64,000 bases of DNA from Phalacrocorax aristotelis (Eukaryota > Chordata > Aves > Suliformes > Phalacrocoracidae): contig NC_134276.1 of NCBI RefSeq assembly GCF_949628215.1, forward strand, positions 132,246,125-132,310,124. The letters are read 5' to 3'. The notes beneath the pieces were generated by a model. It was not told where the DNA came from and searched no databases. It worked only from the letters and a program-made list of their open reading frames with translations. This document shows positions 11,945 through 26,900 of the stretch, in pieces. The position numbers and the translations under genes were made by a program. The first letter of the stretch is position 1; each line of letters opens with the position of its first letter.

Positions 11945-14900
11945 AAATAATAATTTTGAAATGTAAATTTATAATTCTATTATTTATAAACGCTTTCTAT
12001 TAATATAAACCATATTAATTTATTTATAAATTTATTATTTTATTTTATACAAAACAGCACCTAAGCATAATGTACCAGTATAAGTCAAACAGGAAAAACA
12101 ATGCACACGGTGCCCTTGTCTGAGGGACTCAGCTATTCCTCTCCAGACTGCTAATGCACTTGGTTACACTGTACAACGATCACTAGGAAATTAGTTTGAA
12201 AGTTGCATTTAGTTTTTTCACATAAGAGCAACGGTTCAATTAATGAAGTAAGTATTACAGCTGGAACACTTATGTGATTTCTCCCTAAATGAATGAATGG
12301 CTCATTCATAACTCAATACAAAGACACGGTCTCTCTGGATACAAACACTAGAAGCATACAGAAAGGTTTTCCAGTTTCTAGGTTATTAGTTTGATCTCTT
12401 GCACAAACACTAGTTCACTCAATTGCATTGAAAGATTTGAACTATTTCATACTTGATCTGTTCAGCAGAGCCTCCAGATGTTGCATTTGTGATTGCCCAA
12501 GCAGCTTCCTTCCTTGTCCGAAACTCAGCCGTTTGCAAAATATTTATAAGAGCTGGAAAGATATGGGCATCTATGACTGTCTGCAAACAGAAATAACATA
12601 TCAGGGTTATGATAAAAATTCAAAATAAATTCCTTGTCCTGAGCTAGTTAATGTCTATGCTCAGCACAACACGTTAAACAATGAAACATTAACTTATCAA
12701 GGGGCAAAAATCAGTTTTCAGCTTTACAGTCAGATGAAAGTCACTGCCATATCTAATGTGTTACTTAATCATAACCTTTACAGCAAAAGAATGCCATAAT
12801 TCCCTTATTTTTCCAGTTAGTGAACCACTCAGCTATTAAGTCAGTAAACCACTAAGTCATTAAGATCCCCTAAAGAGAGAAAAAAAACTTCATAAGCCTG
12901 TGTGTCATAAAACATTTCCACTGGGTGAGACAACAGAGCAAAGAGAGATTGTATTGTAGGAGCTTCTCAAAACAAGCAAGTACAATATATTCTTTCCTGG
13001 TAAAAAGACAAAGCAATGAATAGTTCAGTAGTATGGGTAACTGCTTAGCTCACCAAACTGATGTAAGTCAAGTGAGTATTTAGTCAGCAGCTGAGAGTTT
13101 TAGTAACTTCCTCTGAAAAGAGCCTTTTGCAATATGACACAAATGAAACCAGTTCAGTTACATATGACAAGGATCTAAAACACTTTCATAAGGATCATTT
13201 GAAGAAGCAAGAACTTAGGATTACGTTTTTAAACTACCATTTACAAATACAAGTCATCACAGATATGGTAAAGGCAAATTAAAAAACAAAAAAGCCAAAA
13301 AGATTGTTCTGAAGGAGCTCCGCAGAAGAAAGCTAACAGATTTCATACAGCAAAAAGCTACAGTCAGTATGCAGTGTGGATGGTGACCCAATGGAAAAAA
13401 AAAAAACCAACCAAAACACAAATGTGTGGTATTTATTTTACCCTTCCTGTTTGCCTGGGCATCCACACTGCATCTTTCTAAATCCGCACCACGTATCAGT
13501 TGTATCACAAGTCCCACAAGCACTGTCTCCTTTACCACAGAATCTGCAGTTCTAGCCCTCAAGAAAAACCACTTACGCTTCCACCATGCCATGTTATATT
13601 AGATTTGTACTTTGCGAAGAATATTGGCAAAAAGCCCTTAACTGAAATTTTTGAACGTGAATGCTGCGAGTCATAGGTCATAAACAGGTGTCAGCTATTT
13701 AAAAAGACAAAAGAAAGTATCTTAAAAAGACAGGATGTGTTTTTCCCCCAACATATTTCTTACTGGTGAAAAGCACTTTAAAAATATACAAAAGCAACAT
13801 ACTGTAAGGGTACGTGGAACGTGAGAGCATCTGCCTCATTAAGGTTATCAGATCAAGGACCTTTTCAGCTCAAAGGGAGATATAAATAACAGGAAAGTAA
13901 TAAATAAAACACAGTGACACAAACCTGATAGACAAGGGATGAGAGAGACAATCACAAAGAGAGAAAGTGTCCAGTCACTAATTAATAGGCTATTAAGAAA
14001 CTACAGGCATGGCTTTGCAGAGAGCCGGCCTAGACTTTGTAACTGATAAGACAGGGACAAATAAGACTATGCAAAACTTTATAACAAATCTTTTCTTAAC
14101 TGTCTTACCACATAATCTCCCTCTCTAGCCCACATCAGTGCTGTAAAGATTAGGTGCTAGCAACTGAGACCAGCGTAAGTGAATTTGGGCCAGGAACTAA
14201 AACAAGACCTCAGGAGAAACCCTCGTGTCTGTGGGGCCAGCAACTGCAGTGGGTTGGGGTATCAGCATCAGTAGCTGGAGGGGCCATGGACTAGGGAACA
14301 TGTTTCTGGGGTGACCAGAAAGGGTGAATTCAGGGCCAGCAACTGGTGTCAGACCTTGGGCGAAGGAGCCCCTGCAGCGGGAGCAGGTGAGGGTCCCAGC
14401 ACAAGCCACTGGGGAGCTTCACGGTCCATAAGGACCGTGTGCCTGGATGCCAGCTACTCAGGGGACTGGGGTGAGGGTCTCTGCATCCCAGCTGGAGTGG
14501 GACTGCACGTCACAGGACCCACGTGCCTGGGCACCAGCTCCATGGGGTGGGGGATTTACATTTTCCCCTAATGTGATGGTGGGAGTGGAAGAGCACAGTA
14601 TGCATAATTTGCTGGCAAACTTGAAGCTGCACTAGGTGGCAAGTAGGAGGCCAGGATCCAGGCACGGCCAGGCGGCCTGTGCTGATAATTGAGGGATCTG
14701 CAGTTGTGAGGATGCTTGAGACAAATGCATGCACCTGCTTGCTAGCCAGAATCAAATTGGAGTAGCCCATGAATAGAAGACAAGTACAGTAAGAGTTCAC
14801 AATCCAGGCATAGACAGCAGACTGGCAGAGAACCCACACTGATATTCAAAAGATCTGTGAATGTGCATGGCGCTTCTGGATCTAGAGAGTGAGGGCATGC

Positions 14901-17900
14901 ATGTTTTCACTAGTTCACTTCAGTCCTGAGCAGCTGGAGAGCAGAAAATGGACTTGGCAGTCTACACTTACATTTTGTGTGAGTCCAGGTGGTGCTACAC
15001 AAGGGTGTTGTCAAGGTGGAAGCCCTTACAAGAACAGTGCGTGTTAAGGGATGTTAAGTATTCCGTAGCAAAAAAGCTCGATATAGATCTAGGCTAGGAA
15101 ACCTGATGGCCTTAGTATTTTACTATTCTAGCAAAGAACAAGTCAAAAATCTCATTATCGCTTCTTGCGTCCTCTCCCCAAAAGAAAACTTTTACATGAG
15201 ATTCTTTTCCTTAGAAAGTGTTGTCTTAAAACCAACTTCTTCAGTTGGTACTAAAACCAGAGCATGCAACTAAGTCACCACATCTTAGCTGACAGGCAGT
15301 AATATACTTTGAGCCTTCTTAATAATAAAAAAAAAAGTTACCTTAAAATGTTTCAATATAAACTTGTAAAATAGTAGGAGAATTCCAGAACAAAGAGAAC
15401 TAGCAACGGGAGGGCAGCAAGTGGGAGAATCACAAAAGATTGTTATTGTTTTCCTTCTGGCTCAATCAATTTTGAACTCTTTGCTTCAATGCAAAGACTG
15501 GTGGGTAAAATTACTCTTCTCAGAGTGGAGAAATGTGCATTTGAACCTTTTCAGAAGGAACTGAATCCAGACCTTGCATCTCTTGGGTGAGTGCTCTTAT
15601 TTCAAATGCTACTTGTGTCTATTTCTATTTATTTCTATTTCTTATTCTATTGTATAAAAGGCTATGGCCACCTTGCTTACTTTCTGCTCTACACTGAAGT
15701 TGGCTATCTTTACCCAAACAGATCAGGTTAAAACACCACAATGAATTGCAGCCTCTCATAAGGCACTTCACTGAAATAGACTGGCTCAAGAGAGAAGCAG
15801 ATTATCAGTCTCTATGTTTTTGTGTTTCCTATTGCTTGACATGCAATGCAAGTGTTGTCACCATCTCACCCTAGCATAAGTCCCAGTTAAAGGTACTTAA
15901 CTGTCCCTCTGTAGTACAGCAAAGTTTTTCAACTAGCATCTGTTGACAGTCGAAACTCTCAGAACTTAGATTTTCTTTTCAAAAAATACATTAACTAGGT
16001 CAGAAAATAGTTTGCTTTAGCCTTAATATCTTCACTAGATTTCCAAAGTCCAGTTAAACTCAACAAGGGTGGAAACAATAAAACATTATTACAGAGAAAG
16101 TGCTAGCAGAATCTATTACATGTCTTGCAGCCTTGCCCACAGCAGTTAGTCTTGAAAGCAAATTAGAATTCCTAAGGATTCTTAGCTCTATGACATTTTA
16201 TATGGGAACAACAGTTATTGTGGAAACAGACCACGTTTCCCTTTCAATTAAATTCCTTCTAAGTGATAAAATATTAGACTACTAAAATACAATATTTTTT
16301 TTCTTGAAGAAGAGGAAACCTCAGGCAGAGCAAAACCTTAAAGGACTGTGGCAGGATGAGTTACCTAAAACTTCTGAGAATTTAGAAAGTGTTAACTCAA
16401 ATTACTTTTTTAGCACTACTACACTCTGCGTGCCTGACATGTAGAAGTAGGTTGAAGACTAAAGTAATATAGCGTATATAAAAATGCTCAAGATAAGCAC
16501 AGCATTCAAACAAAATGCACACAGTTAAGGGGTTTCAGTTCAACAAGAACTTTAAAAACATGTGAAAAAAAGAAATTTTAAAATTGAGTTGTAAACTCAA
16601 TGTACAAACTACTGCAGATCTCGCTCTTCTTCACCTGTTCAAACGTTCCACTAGTCCTTGAAAAACAAAGTGCCTTGGCCATTCACAAAAATAGCAGGCA
16701 ACTGCCTCATACCTACCATAAAGGATATTTAAACATTCCTTCTGAGCTGCTGATATATTGTAACACTTGCATTTATCTATGTCCTCTAAAGGTGACCAGA
16801 ATTATTCAAGCACGATAACAGCAGGCCAACAACGTAACCAAAACTTAAACATTCCAAAACCTGTATCATTTTATACAGATTTTTCCAATCCAAATTACTC
16901 TTGTGCTTGCATGTAAGAACAACTCATACCAACGTCCTGCTTCCAACAGCAATCAACATCAGATGCACAAGAAAGCGTAAACTCTAGTCATGTTTATTTT
17001 TCTATTTCTCCTTTTTAAGTATTCACAGTTGCAGCAATGAGTTCCAGTCTGACTACACTCTGTCCTGGTTTCAGCTGGGATAGAGTTAAATTTCTTCATA
17101 GTAGCTAGTAAGGGGCTTTGTTTTGGAGTTTTGCTGGAAACAGTGGTGATAATGTGGAGATGTTTTAGTTGTTGCTAAGTAGCAGTTACACTGGTCAAGG
17201 ACTTTTTCAGCTCCCCGTGCTCTGCCAGGTGCACAAGGAGCTGGGAGGGGGCACAGCCAGGACAGCTGACCCCAACTGACCAATGGGATATTCCATACCA
17301 TATGACATCATGCTCAGTATATAAAGCTGGGGAAGAAGGAGGAAGGGGGGATATTGGGAGTAATGGCGGTTGGCTTCCCAAGTAACCGTTAAGCGTGATG
17401 GAGCCCTGCTTTCCTGGAGATGGCTGAGCACCTGCCTGCCCATGGGAAGTAGTGAATTAATTCCTTGTTTTGCTTTGCTTCTGCATGCAGTTTTTGCTTT
17501 ACCTATTAAACTGTCTTTATCTCAAACCATGAGTTACTTCACTTTTACTCTTCCAATTCTCTCCCCCATCCCACCAGGGGGGAGTGAGCAAGCGACTGTG
17601 TGGTGCTTGGTTGCTGACTGAGGCTAAAACACGACACACCCGTATGAGAAGGTGTGTTCTCATTTGTCCTAAATGCAGCACCTAGTAATTTCTGATGCCT
17701 CTTCCTTCAAGGATCTTGCTCAAAAGCAAAGAACAATACTCCTCATTCACCTTCTCAGATGCCACTCATGTTTCTACAGTATTCTGCCACATCTCCTCTC
17801 ACTTGTCTCATAGTCTACAAAGTTGTTCCTCATATGGAATCCAGCTGACATTTTATGGTTCCTGTTTACCACCCACTGCTACCATACCCTCTGAAAAGGG

Positions 17901-20900
17901 ATCTGCATACAGGGCAACGCTGAAGATTTATACTAGAACAAGAATAAGGATTCCCTTTTTTACTTTTTTTTTTTAATCCCCTTCCTGATGATATTCACAT
18001 TGGTTTTAGGCTGCTACTACTAGGCACTGAGCGTGGTATTTCCAAAATACATTAGAAATCTCTTTTCTACATAATAGGTAATCCAGAGCCCATCCTTTAA
18101 TACATTAAACTAATACTGAAATTTTTGCCCAACTGCATCTGTCTGCAGCTGTTGGAACTGAACTCTATCTTGACTTGTAACTGCAAGTCTTTCAGAAAAC
18201 TGAAATATAATTTTAATTGAAATCTGAATCTTTAAATTTAATTTGAAATTGAACTGAATTGTAATGCTCAGTCCTTTAGCAAATCTGGCCCTTATTTTTG
18301 AAGTGTCAACTTTATTGCAGTTTATTGTTTTGGATTTGGTGTTCTTTGATTTGAGGTTTTTTGTTTGTTTGGGGTTTTGTTTGTTTGTTTTAAAATGGTA
18401 TCCAGGTGCAATGGCCATCCAAGAGAGTTGCCGGTCTCTCAGGAACATTCTAGCCTTCTTATTTATTTTAATCAAGCTTCGTCACTTTATAGTATTTCAT
18501 TTTTAAAGAGTGAAGCGAGATAAAAGTGTATTTTCAGAGTTTTATTACATCTGCCTGAATGTTGAATCTGAATAATTGTAGTCATTAGGGAGCAGGTCTT
18601 CACCGGTACTATATTAAATTAGTGTTTTGAGCTGGTCAACACCAAGTGAATTTGCTTCTTCTCCTTTGACTTCCCACAAATAAATCACAGTATGCAAAAA
18701 TACACACGTACATTTAGTATGCAAGTGCTGGCATCATGTGTCTACATAAGATTCATTACATAAAGCAACCAAGTCTTAAAGCATGACTGTTTTCCCCCTC
18801 CTGCAAGCTGTCTCATCACCTTTAACTCATCAAGATTACAGTCACCACCCTAGCTGGCAGCTGTGAATATAGCCCTACTGCTATGATCTCCTCCTCCTTG
18901 CTGCAAACTTCAGTTTGTAGAGGCTTCTCAGTTACTTGTGTTCCAGTTACCTTGTTTATTGATTCAATTTACAACTGCTTTTTAAGCAGCATAGAAAATA
19001 TTTGTAAGCTAAAGCTACTTAACATGATGGCATGAGTACAAAACGACTGCCATCCAAGAGTCACCAAGGAAGCGCTTCAGATCTTCAGTTCTATTGGACT
19101 TGTATGTTGTTGACAAAGACACCTAAGCCTATATAGAGCAAACTTCTAGCCAGTTTACACAAGGTTGCTGCTGATGTCAGGAAAAACCTGTACTACAATG
19201 AACAGCACTTTGTTGGGGTGTCTCCAGCTTTTAGGGTCTGTCATACAAAAAAAAAAAAAGACAGCAATATACACTGCTGAGTTTTTCAGGCAGAATAAAG
19301 GGATTAAAAGTATTATTGGTCTGCTGCTCTCAGTGTGGTATGATGTATGGGATTCACCACATGTAGAAGCCTGAAAACAGATTTTGTACTTAAACACAAC
19401 CTTAAACCTGAAAATTATTGATCTCTGACTTTTGCTGGTTCTCAAACAAATATGACCATGTCGGCAATGCCATATTTTGCTCCTAGTTGAGACACTTTTT
19501 GAAGTCCTGCCACCACAAGCATGTGAAGATTTTAGACCACTTGTGCAAACTATGGCGTAAACCAAACATACTTTATACTCAAGTAAGTTGATACACAGTT
19601 TGCCTGTGTAAACCACAATACTGTGTGAATCATCTCATTCCTTTTCCACGTCCCTGGTGTTACTGTGGTCTTTTTTGGAGAAGTGCCTCTGACAATTCTT
19701 AGCTTGTATCTTTACCCCAATTTCTAAAAATATATTTCATTCCAGAGTTTTTAAAACCGACAGGCAATGTATCATTTGCTACACTTGTCCATGTCACATT
19801 TCAGTAAGGACAGGAAACCCTAAAGGAAGAAAACATACGGCACAAATCCTGTTGCTACCATGCCTAGCCATACTCAGATTTCCAGATGTTCTTGTGAGAA
19901 GTTAAGGTATATTAGAAAAGAATTTATAAGTTTCTTAACCTGTCAACAGGAGAGAACTCTTATGATGTCTTCACTGTCAGATATGGAAGATTGTGTCTGA
20001 TGTATTGCCTTTCATAGCTTTTCAACAGGTTGCGAAGTTAAACACAGAACATTTTCTGAGGTATGTGGTAGCCTTTCATACCCTTCAGAAGGGCCGACAG
20101 TCAGGATTTAGCTTCAGTTGTGCAGTTCTCCTTCTGACTCCCAGGAAGATGTAGTTCCCCTTCTCCCTGACTGGGGAAGCTATCCACTGAAGTACAGCAA
20201 AGCTGTATACAAACTAGGAAATTAACAAACAAAAACTATACTTAGTGACAATCATGACTGCATCAGGATATACACATCCAACCCAAACCTTAAAAGCACA
20301 GAAATAAAGAGGGGAAAGACTGCGGTATTCCACGACACTTTTCCGTTGCCTAGGCACTGCCAATAACACACTCTGAAAGGCTTTCACTTCCACCTTTGGT
20401 GGCAAAAAAACCCCAAACCTCCTGTGCTTTAATAGTGGCTACAAAAGAAAGTTCAGTGCTTACTTTCACACATTTCATGCATGCTGACTATAATACTGCC
20501 TTAACACTAGAAAGGGTTTACTTGACTGTGTTTGAGTGCAATTCTGATGGTGATAGGCTGCTGTCTTATCTTTTAGAAATGGCAGTGAAAGCCTTTGGAG
20601 CGTGCTACCAAACAGCATTGTAGGCAGTATGAAAGTGGAAATGAATAGATAAGTCCTTCCCTCTAAGTTTAAATTTCTATACTTTAGAGTGGGTGGATGG
20701 AAGGAGTGTAACCCAATGCAATCTTAAACAACACTAAATATAGCTCTGTCTGTTAATATTGGTTAGGTAAAATACCTATGAGATTTACCAAAATATTTAA
20801 TTTCCTTCTTGGTGTGCAGAAGGGATGGCTAGATTATGACTTGAGCACTACGTGAAGTTTCCATAGTATTCTAACGTCCCAACTGCTACGCAGCAACAAC

Positions 20901-23900
20901 CCACTTGTTAGATCAGCTTGCAATACTCGCAATAATGTGGTTTACTACGCCAGGCAGACATTTAACTTTCAAGAAAAAATTACCATGTATTGAAATTATT
21001 CTTGCCCGATTTCTGGCTAAGTTTGTGCATCTTCAATATCCAATTAGTATCACAGAGACTGGAATAGATCTGGCTACAGTCTATGACCTCTACTAGGAAC
21101 TATCAAGCAATTTGGAGGGACAGGGGAGAAAGGAAAATAAATTATTTAGTTTAGAGCTGCATCTATATTTTAGAATTCCTTCTGTCAGGAATATCAATTC
21201 TCAACAAGTAATGTTTTAATTGAAATGTGAAATTAATTTAGACAGAAAAAAATACTTCAACTCACAAATAAGTTCATCCATGAACTTAATTAAATCAGAT
21301 ATTCTTCAGATAGGAATTTTCCTTTCTCCTCACTACTAAAAACAGACTCTCCATTTTAGCATATGACCATCTTCAAGAAACACTTTACCAAATGTCATTT
21401 TCCAATTTTGGAAATTATTTTCAAGTGTTTTTCAGCTCAAATGTTTGCAATGATTTTGACATTAAGTAGAGTTTGTCTGAAGTAATACCTCAGAGAGGGA
21501 GTTTTCTGAGAAAAGCAGATGTATCAGCTCTGGAGCTGAAACAAGGTTTCATCACACCTTATATCTCACATGACTTTCTCTAGGTTGAGACTAGAAACTA
21601 AAGAATTCAAATTTTTCTGGAATTTGTTACGTATCTGTAATGCGGTTTTCCCTTCAACATGAGATAATCATTGCAATTACCAGTTTTACTTCCAAGAAAC
21701 AGTGGCCTTGATATCTCTCATCAAGTATGCTGTAAATGTTCTCCAATGTCCTTTACTTCACAGCTTTCCTCTAACAGGCCTCCTTCTGCAGTTCCAAAAA
21801 TCTAAGCCTCATGATGGACATGGCTTGCAATGTGTCAGTTAGCAGGGTAGTTATCTCCTGCTCAGAATCATAAATGCTTTTTTTTTTTAATCATAACTGC
21901 CAGTATAGATTAAATTGGGCATGCGCTTAGGGCAGTCAGTGTTTCACTATATAGCGTGTGTGCGCTCAGAGTTTGAAGGCAGCTCAATTACTCTGAATGG
22001 GGCCTGAGGGATTCTTATATGAACTACAGCTTTCACTTTTGAGAAGCTGCTCCGCACATTTTTTCCTCCTGGACTTGAGTCATCAACTTCCTTCCAACTT
22101 TGTCTGTGACACATCCTAAGGCAGCTGCTTTAAGCTGGATTCATTTAAATCTACATGTATTTTGGTGATTTGGTTGACACCATGTTTTCTTCCTGACGCA
22201 AGAGTCCTGAGAAAGCAAGCTTGTACCCACACAACCACAACAACTATTTTTTCCATGCAGTTAAGGGCATTTTTGTACTTCTAAAGAATCACCTGCTAGA
22301 CATAAAGGTGCAATACTAATGGCTCATAGCATTAATTTCCCTCTTCCTGCCTCGCTACCTCAACTATCCAAGTCATAAAGCAATTCTAATCTGTTCTCAG
22401 TAGAAAGGGGGGGATCTAAATTGGTGATAAGCCACTCCAAAACCTTTTAAAACTACTGAACACATGCATGCATAGATGTATCTAATGATTTTGTTTAGCT
22501 AGATAAGGCAAATTTTGTTTTAACAAAGGAGATATTATTTTATCCTTACTTGTTTTCAAATAAAGATGTGACAACAGTTTAAGAGAGGATTACCAAGGGT
22601 GTAGTTAAGACTCTCCACCTAAAGCCTTCCTTTTACAGGTCTGAGTAATGAATACCAGGAGTAAGATTACTGTGCAAACAAGGACAGGCACTTACTCCTT
22701 CACTTGAACAGGATGACGTGGTACAGTGAATACATCTACAGAAGTCACAGAAGCAAATACACTATTGAAATACCTTTGACGTACTAGAATTTAAGTTACC
22801 TCTAGGATTCTTCACAACTGTACCTTCAGCAGAATAAGACTATGTAAATAGAAATCATGAAGTTTTTAAAAAATGCTCTAATAACTAACTTCACTTTCTA
22901 TTGCCATTTCCAATACTTATTTCTTTATGGAATGACTTGTACAGATATCCAATTTTCTCAAGCTCATTCCTATATGATTGTGCATCCTGAAGCAACACTC
23001 TGCTAGACTCGGGAAAAAATACAAAGTTAAGAAAATTTATTGGGCTGGATTTTTCCCCAGAAAATACTCTTAGACTTCCTAGAAAATGCAGTAATGGCCT
23101 TCTAGAGAGAAAATACTGCTCCGCCCTGACTCTAAGGTGGTAGCAGCATGGATAAAGCAGCCAGAAGATTCTTCACTACGAGAAAAGCAAAGGCAAAAAC
23201 ATTTTTTACCTTAGTATGAGCAGTAGTAACTACATTCTCTGCACTGCTAATTGCACAGCAATTACCATTGCTAATGCAGGAAAAAACAGTACAGCTGCTG
23301 ATTTTACACAGCACTTTTTCTTAGAAATTCAGCTAATCCACAGATAAACACACAAGCCACAATAAAGGCAGAAACAAAATTATTGGAGCTCTACCAAGGT
23401 TAGATTAAGTAACCATATCATACTCTATATCTGACAAAAAACCATGATCTTCAGTGGTACAAGTAAAACCTTGACTGAGAAAGCCAGAGCAAATACAACT
23501 GTAGGAGGTTTCTTTGCTCACAGTTCCACTTCCATCTTAGTCAAATCTTTACCTCAGACAAGAAGGACCTACACAGCTTTCCACTTTTGTAAGTTTTATT
23601 TTCTTGCCTACTCGTTTCCTAACACAAGCATCTCTGAAGTTAGATAAGCATTCACTCTTAATTCCAGGAACTCAGCAGAGACTGAGTTACCTTCCTCAAA
23701 AATATTAACTTTATTTCCTATGCTTTCTGAGATGAAGACCTCATTCAAGGTATTAAGGCTTTACACTGACCCTTCAGCACCTGAATGTTCTTTGTAAGAG
23801 AGAATGTATAACCAAAAGATTGCAAGTACCACCTGCAAAGGATATAATACAGCTTTTCCTCAAGAAAAACATGCAGCCTTTTTACTATCTCTTGCAACTT

Positions 23901-26900
23901 TCCTGCAAAAAGAGAAGTGATTCCATCCCTTGGGTGAAAAGGGTTAACCACTTTATGCCAATTCTGATCCTACAGAATGAATAATCCAGAGCCATCAGAT
24001 ATAAGACTAGCAGGTGCCAGACTGCCTTCCAAGGAAAAGCATATGGAGGAAAGAAGTACTCCTTGGCCACTTTTGCCAATGTATGATGGGACTTGGTTTA
24101 CTTCCTGTGTGAACATGCATTGTTTCTACCTGGTTACTAATGACTGAGACAAATAATTCTAATGTCTAATATTTCTGCTATTTATTTCTATTCCTCAGAG
24201 AAATAGGTATGTGCAACCAGATTTCCACACATCCTCTGCAATCTCTGAAAATACTTTCTGTATCCAGTAAGGGAGAAGAGCATTGAGAAATGTAACTTCA
24301 GAAGAATTAAATTTGGTTTACATGAGGAGACTTTTCATTCAACTGCTTTTATAGGAACCTTGTACATTTATCAAAAAAAGCCTGGTTCCACTACAATACG
24401 TTTTCCCATCACCTCTGGAAAAGGAGAAGGAATAAGGCATCGTCCTTGAAAGCCGAGCAAAAAAACTCCCCTAGTGCAGCTGTTCTAAAAAAACTCCATA
24501 CCCAGGGAAAACAAAATATATTTAGCAGTTCCTTCTTTATGTAGTCAAAGAAAATATTTTCTCTGGGGAAGCAATGGTCAATCCCTCATTTATACCATTT
24601 GGAGACAAGTCCTGGGAATTCTTCCTGATGGCTGACACTAAGTCCAGACTCAGCAAAAAGATGTGATCTTTTGGAGGCCTAATTGTAAAGACTGACACAA
24701 GGGAGTGAGACTTTCATTTGCTTCTGTGTGCTATCACTTAACATGAAGGGATTACAAAATTTGGTATAATCAGAAAGGACATATCCCAATGCAACGTGTT
24801 AGATATCCCCCATTATTGTTCAGTTTAATAAATAGTAATTTTAGATTTGGCTAAGCACAACTGCCTGTATCAGGAATTATAAGAAAATATAAACAGGAAT
24901 AAAGGAAGTATTTTACAATGTAGGCGTCCATATCCGGTGGTGAAATCAAGAAACATGTAAAGTTATTTGATTCTTAAAGTTTGTGGCTTACTCTTTTCGT
25001 ACTTGAGAATTTCTGTGTCTTAATGATTGTTGAAGACATGAAGCAAATTATTTAAGACAATGCTTTCTTGAGCTTAGCCTCATTTTGTCCTCCTTTACCA
25101 TAACCACCTCCCCACCTTAAAATCTGTAGGTGATTATAAGATTAAATAATTTGAGAGGTGACTGGGCAATTGAAATATTCTAATTATGCACAGAGGCTAT
25201 AATTTACTTCTGCTTATATGTCGTTATATATCTGTGACTGTGTATACATACAGATATGCACTTTATACACAAAAAAGTGTACTGCCTGACATGTTTCTTC
25301 TAGTCTGCAAGACAAATATCATAGCTGAAAAGGTTACCTGGATTTGGGCTCTGTTTCCAGCTGTTATATTAGATATTGTCCAGCATGCTTCCTTTTTGAT
25401 AGATTCTTTTGGGCTGCTTAGCAAGTGCAGTAAACTCTGCAGGGCTGAACAATTCAGAATTACCTGAATATAAAGAAAAAAAAGGGAAGAAAAACAAGAA
25501 AAAAAGCAACAAACAAAACAAACGACACCTTAGAGGAAGATAAAGAATCACAGGAACAAGGAATACAATGCCTTCAAAATCTAAAAAGCACATCCCATCT
25601 GATGATTCCAAACAGTTCAAAAAACAAACAAACAAAACAAAAAACCATGAAGAACTGAGAAATAAATGAGTAAATGCTTGCAGGAAAGCTAATGAGCAAA
25701 ACAACTGAGTAATTCAGGTAGGAGATCATGCCTTCATAATGATTTCAGTGTGACCCGAACACAAGAAGATACTAAGCCCATTATGACCAAACCAAAAATA
25801 AGATGACAGTATTTTCCTGTTGTCTTGTTTTCTGTATTTTTGTGTACTTCAAAGCTCCAACTACTTCTGTTTTCTGCATCAGCTGGCACAGCAGGGCAGA
25901 ATGTTGCCAGTGTTGTGTTGAGCGACATTATGAATGGGCAATTCTTATTTAAAAAAAAATAGTGAAAATTTGCAATTACAGAGCAGAAAAGTTGCAGGGA
26001 AACTTGCATTTCCAAAATAAAAATTTTAAGTGCCCAAAGTACAAGAGGAAATGACCCACAACAGGGATGCTACAAGACAAAATAGTTGATTATGTCATGT
26101 GTGACAGTAAAGGGCTTTTTGACCCTCTAAAAGGGCATAACAAGATCTAATGACTGAGAAATGAATTATTTTTTTTTATTACATTCTAACTTCTTACAAG
26201 TCAGTCAAAAACTGAAAGAGCCTACCAAGAAGCATGGTGGTTTTGCCTTGTACGGTAAAAGCAGGCAGCTTAGGCAGACAGTGCGTAACAGAATTTTAGA
26301 AGAAATTCTTCAGTCTATTTGTGGGGGTCAAAAGAATGAGAGAACCAAGCTGAATCACGGTGATGACTTCTGATCTTGGAATCTGTGGACTGAATTCCCT
26401 TGCTTATATTCCCCCCAACCTTTCTACCCCAAATTAAGATTTAAAAAAGCAGAGATTATTGTTCAGGACTGTATCAGGTATCTGCTGGGACAAGAAACAT
26501 TTTTTCTTCATGCACAGTATCTATGTTTTTAGCCATCTCCAACCACTGGCAATTGTTAATAGTCAGAAATGAGATTAAAGTAAAAAGCAGGTTTGTGCTC
26601 TGAGGTTGTACAGAGAAGTTTTCAGGCAACTGTCTTGTATGTTGCTCATATTCAGAAATTTATCAACAGTCAAAGCTGGGCTCTTCCTTCTGATGGAGAA
26701 TTTTTATATGCATTCTGTACCCCCTCTTTAGCATACTGCACAAGCTACAGGCAGGGCTATCAAGCTATCCTACTTAAACAGTTCTCTAGATTTTTAGGAA
26801 AGTTTATGGTACACCCCTCAAAAAATTTTGTGCAACGAAAGAGTTTAAACATTTTATTAAATTAAAATCTAAGATTTATGCCATATTTAATAACCTGCAT

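Larger units (their letters stand above)
12581..25337 (-). other. KPNA1: KPNA1 intron 11 (12.8 kb)
   Basis: The longest intron. It carries a GC-rich repeat block at about 14130-15060, a solo LTR at 17061-17636 and a TTTG-type simple repeat near 18341-18390. The remainder is AT-rich DNA with no domain, RNA gene or further repeat that I recognise. The longest open frame (19155-19616, minus) spans an A-run and has no family match. Confidence 0.9.

Noticed and set aside
19155..19616. 153-codon minus-strand frame in KPNA1 intron 11
   Set aside because: It spans an A-run (a Phe stretch in translation), is unrelated to the ARM fold and lies in the middle of an intron.
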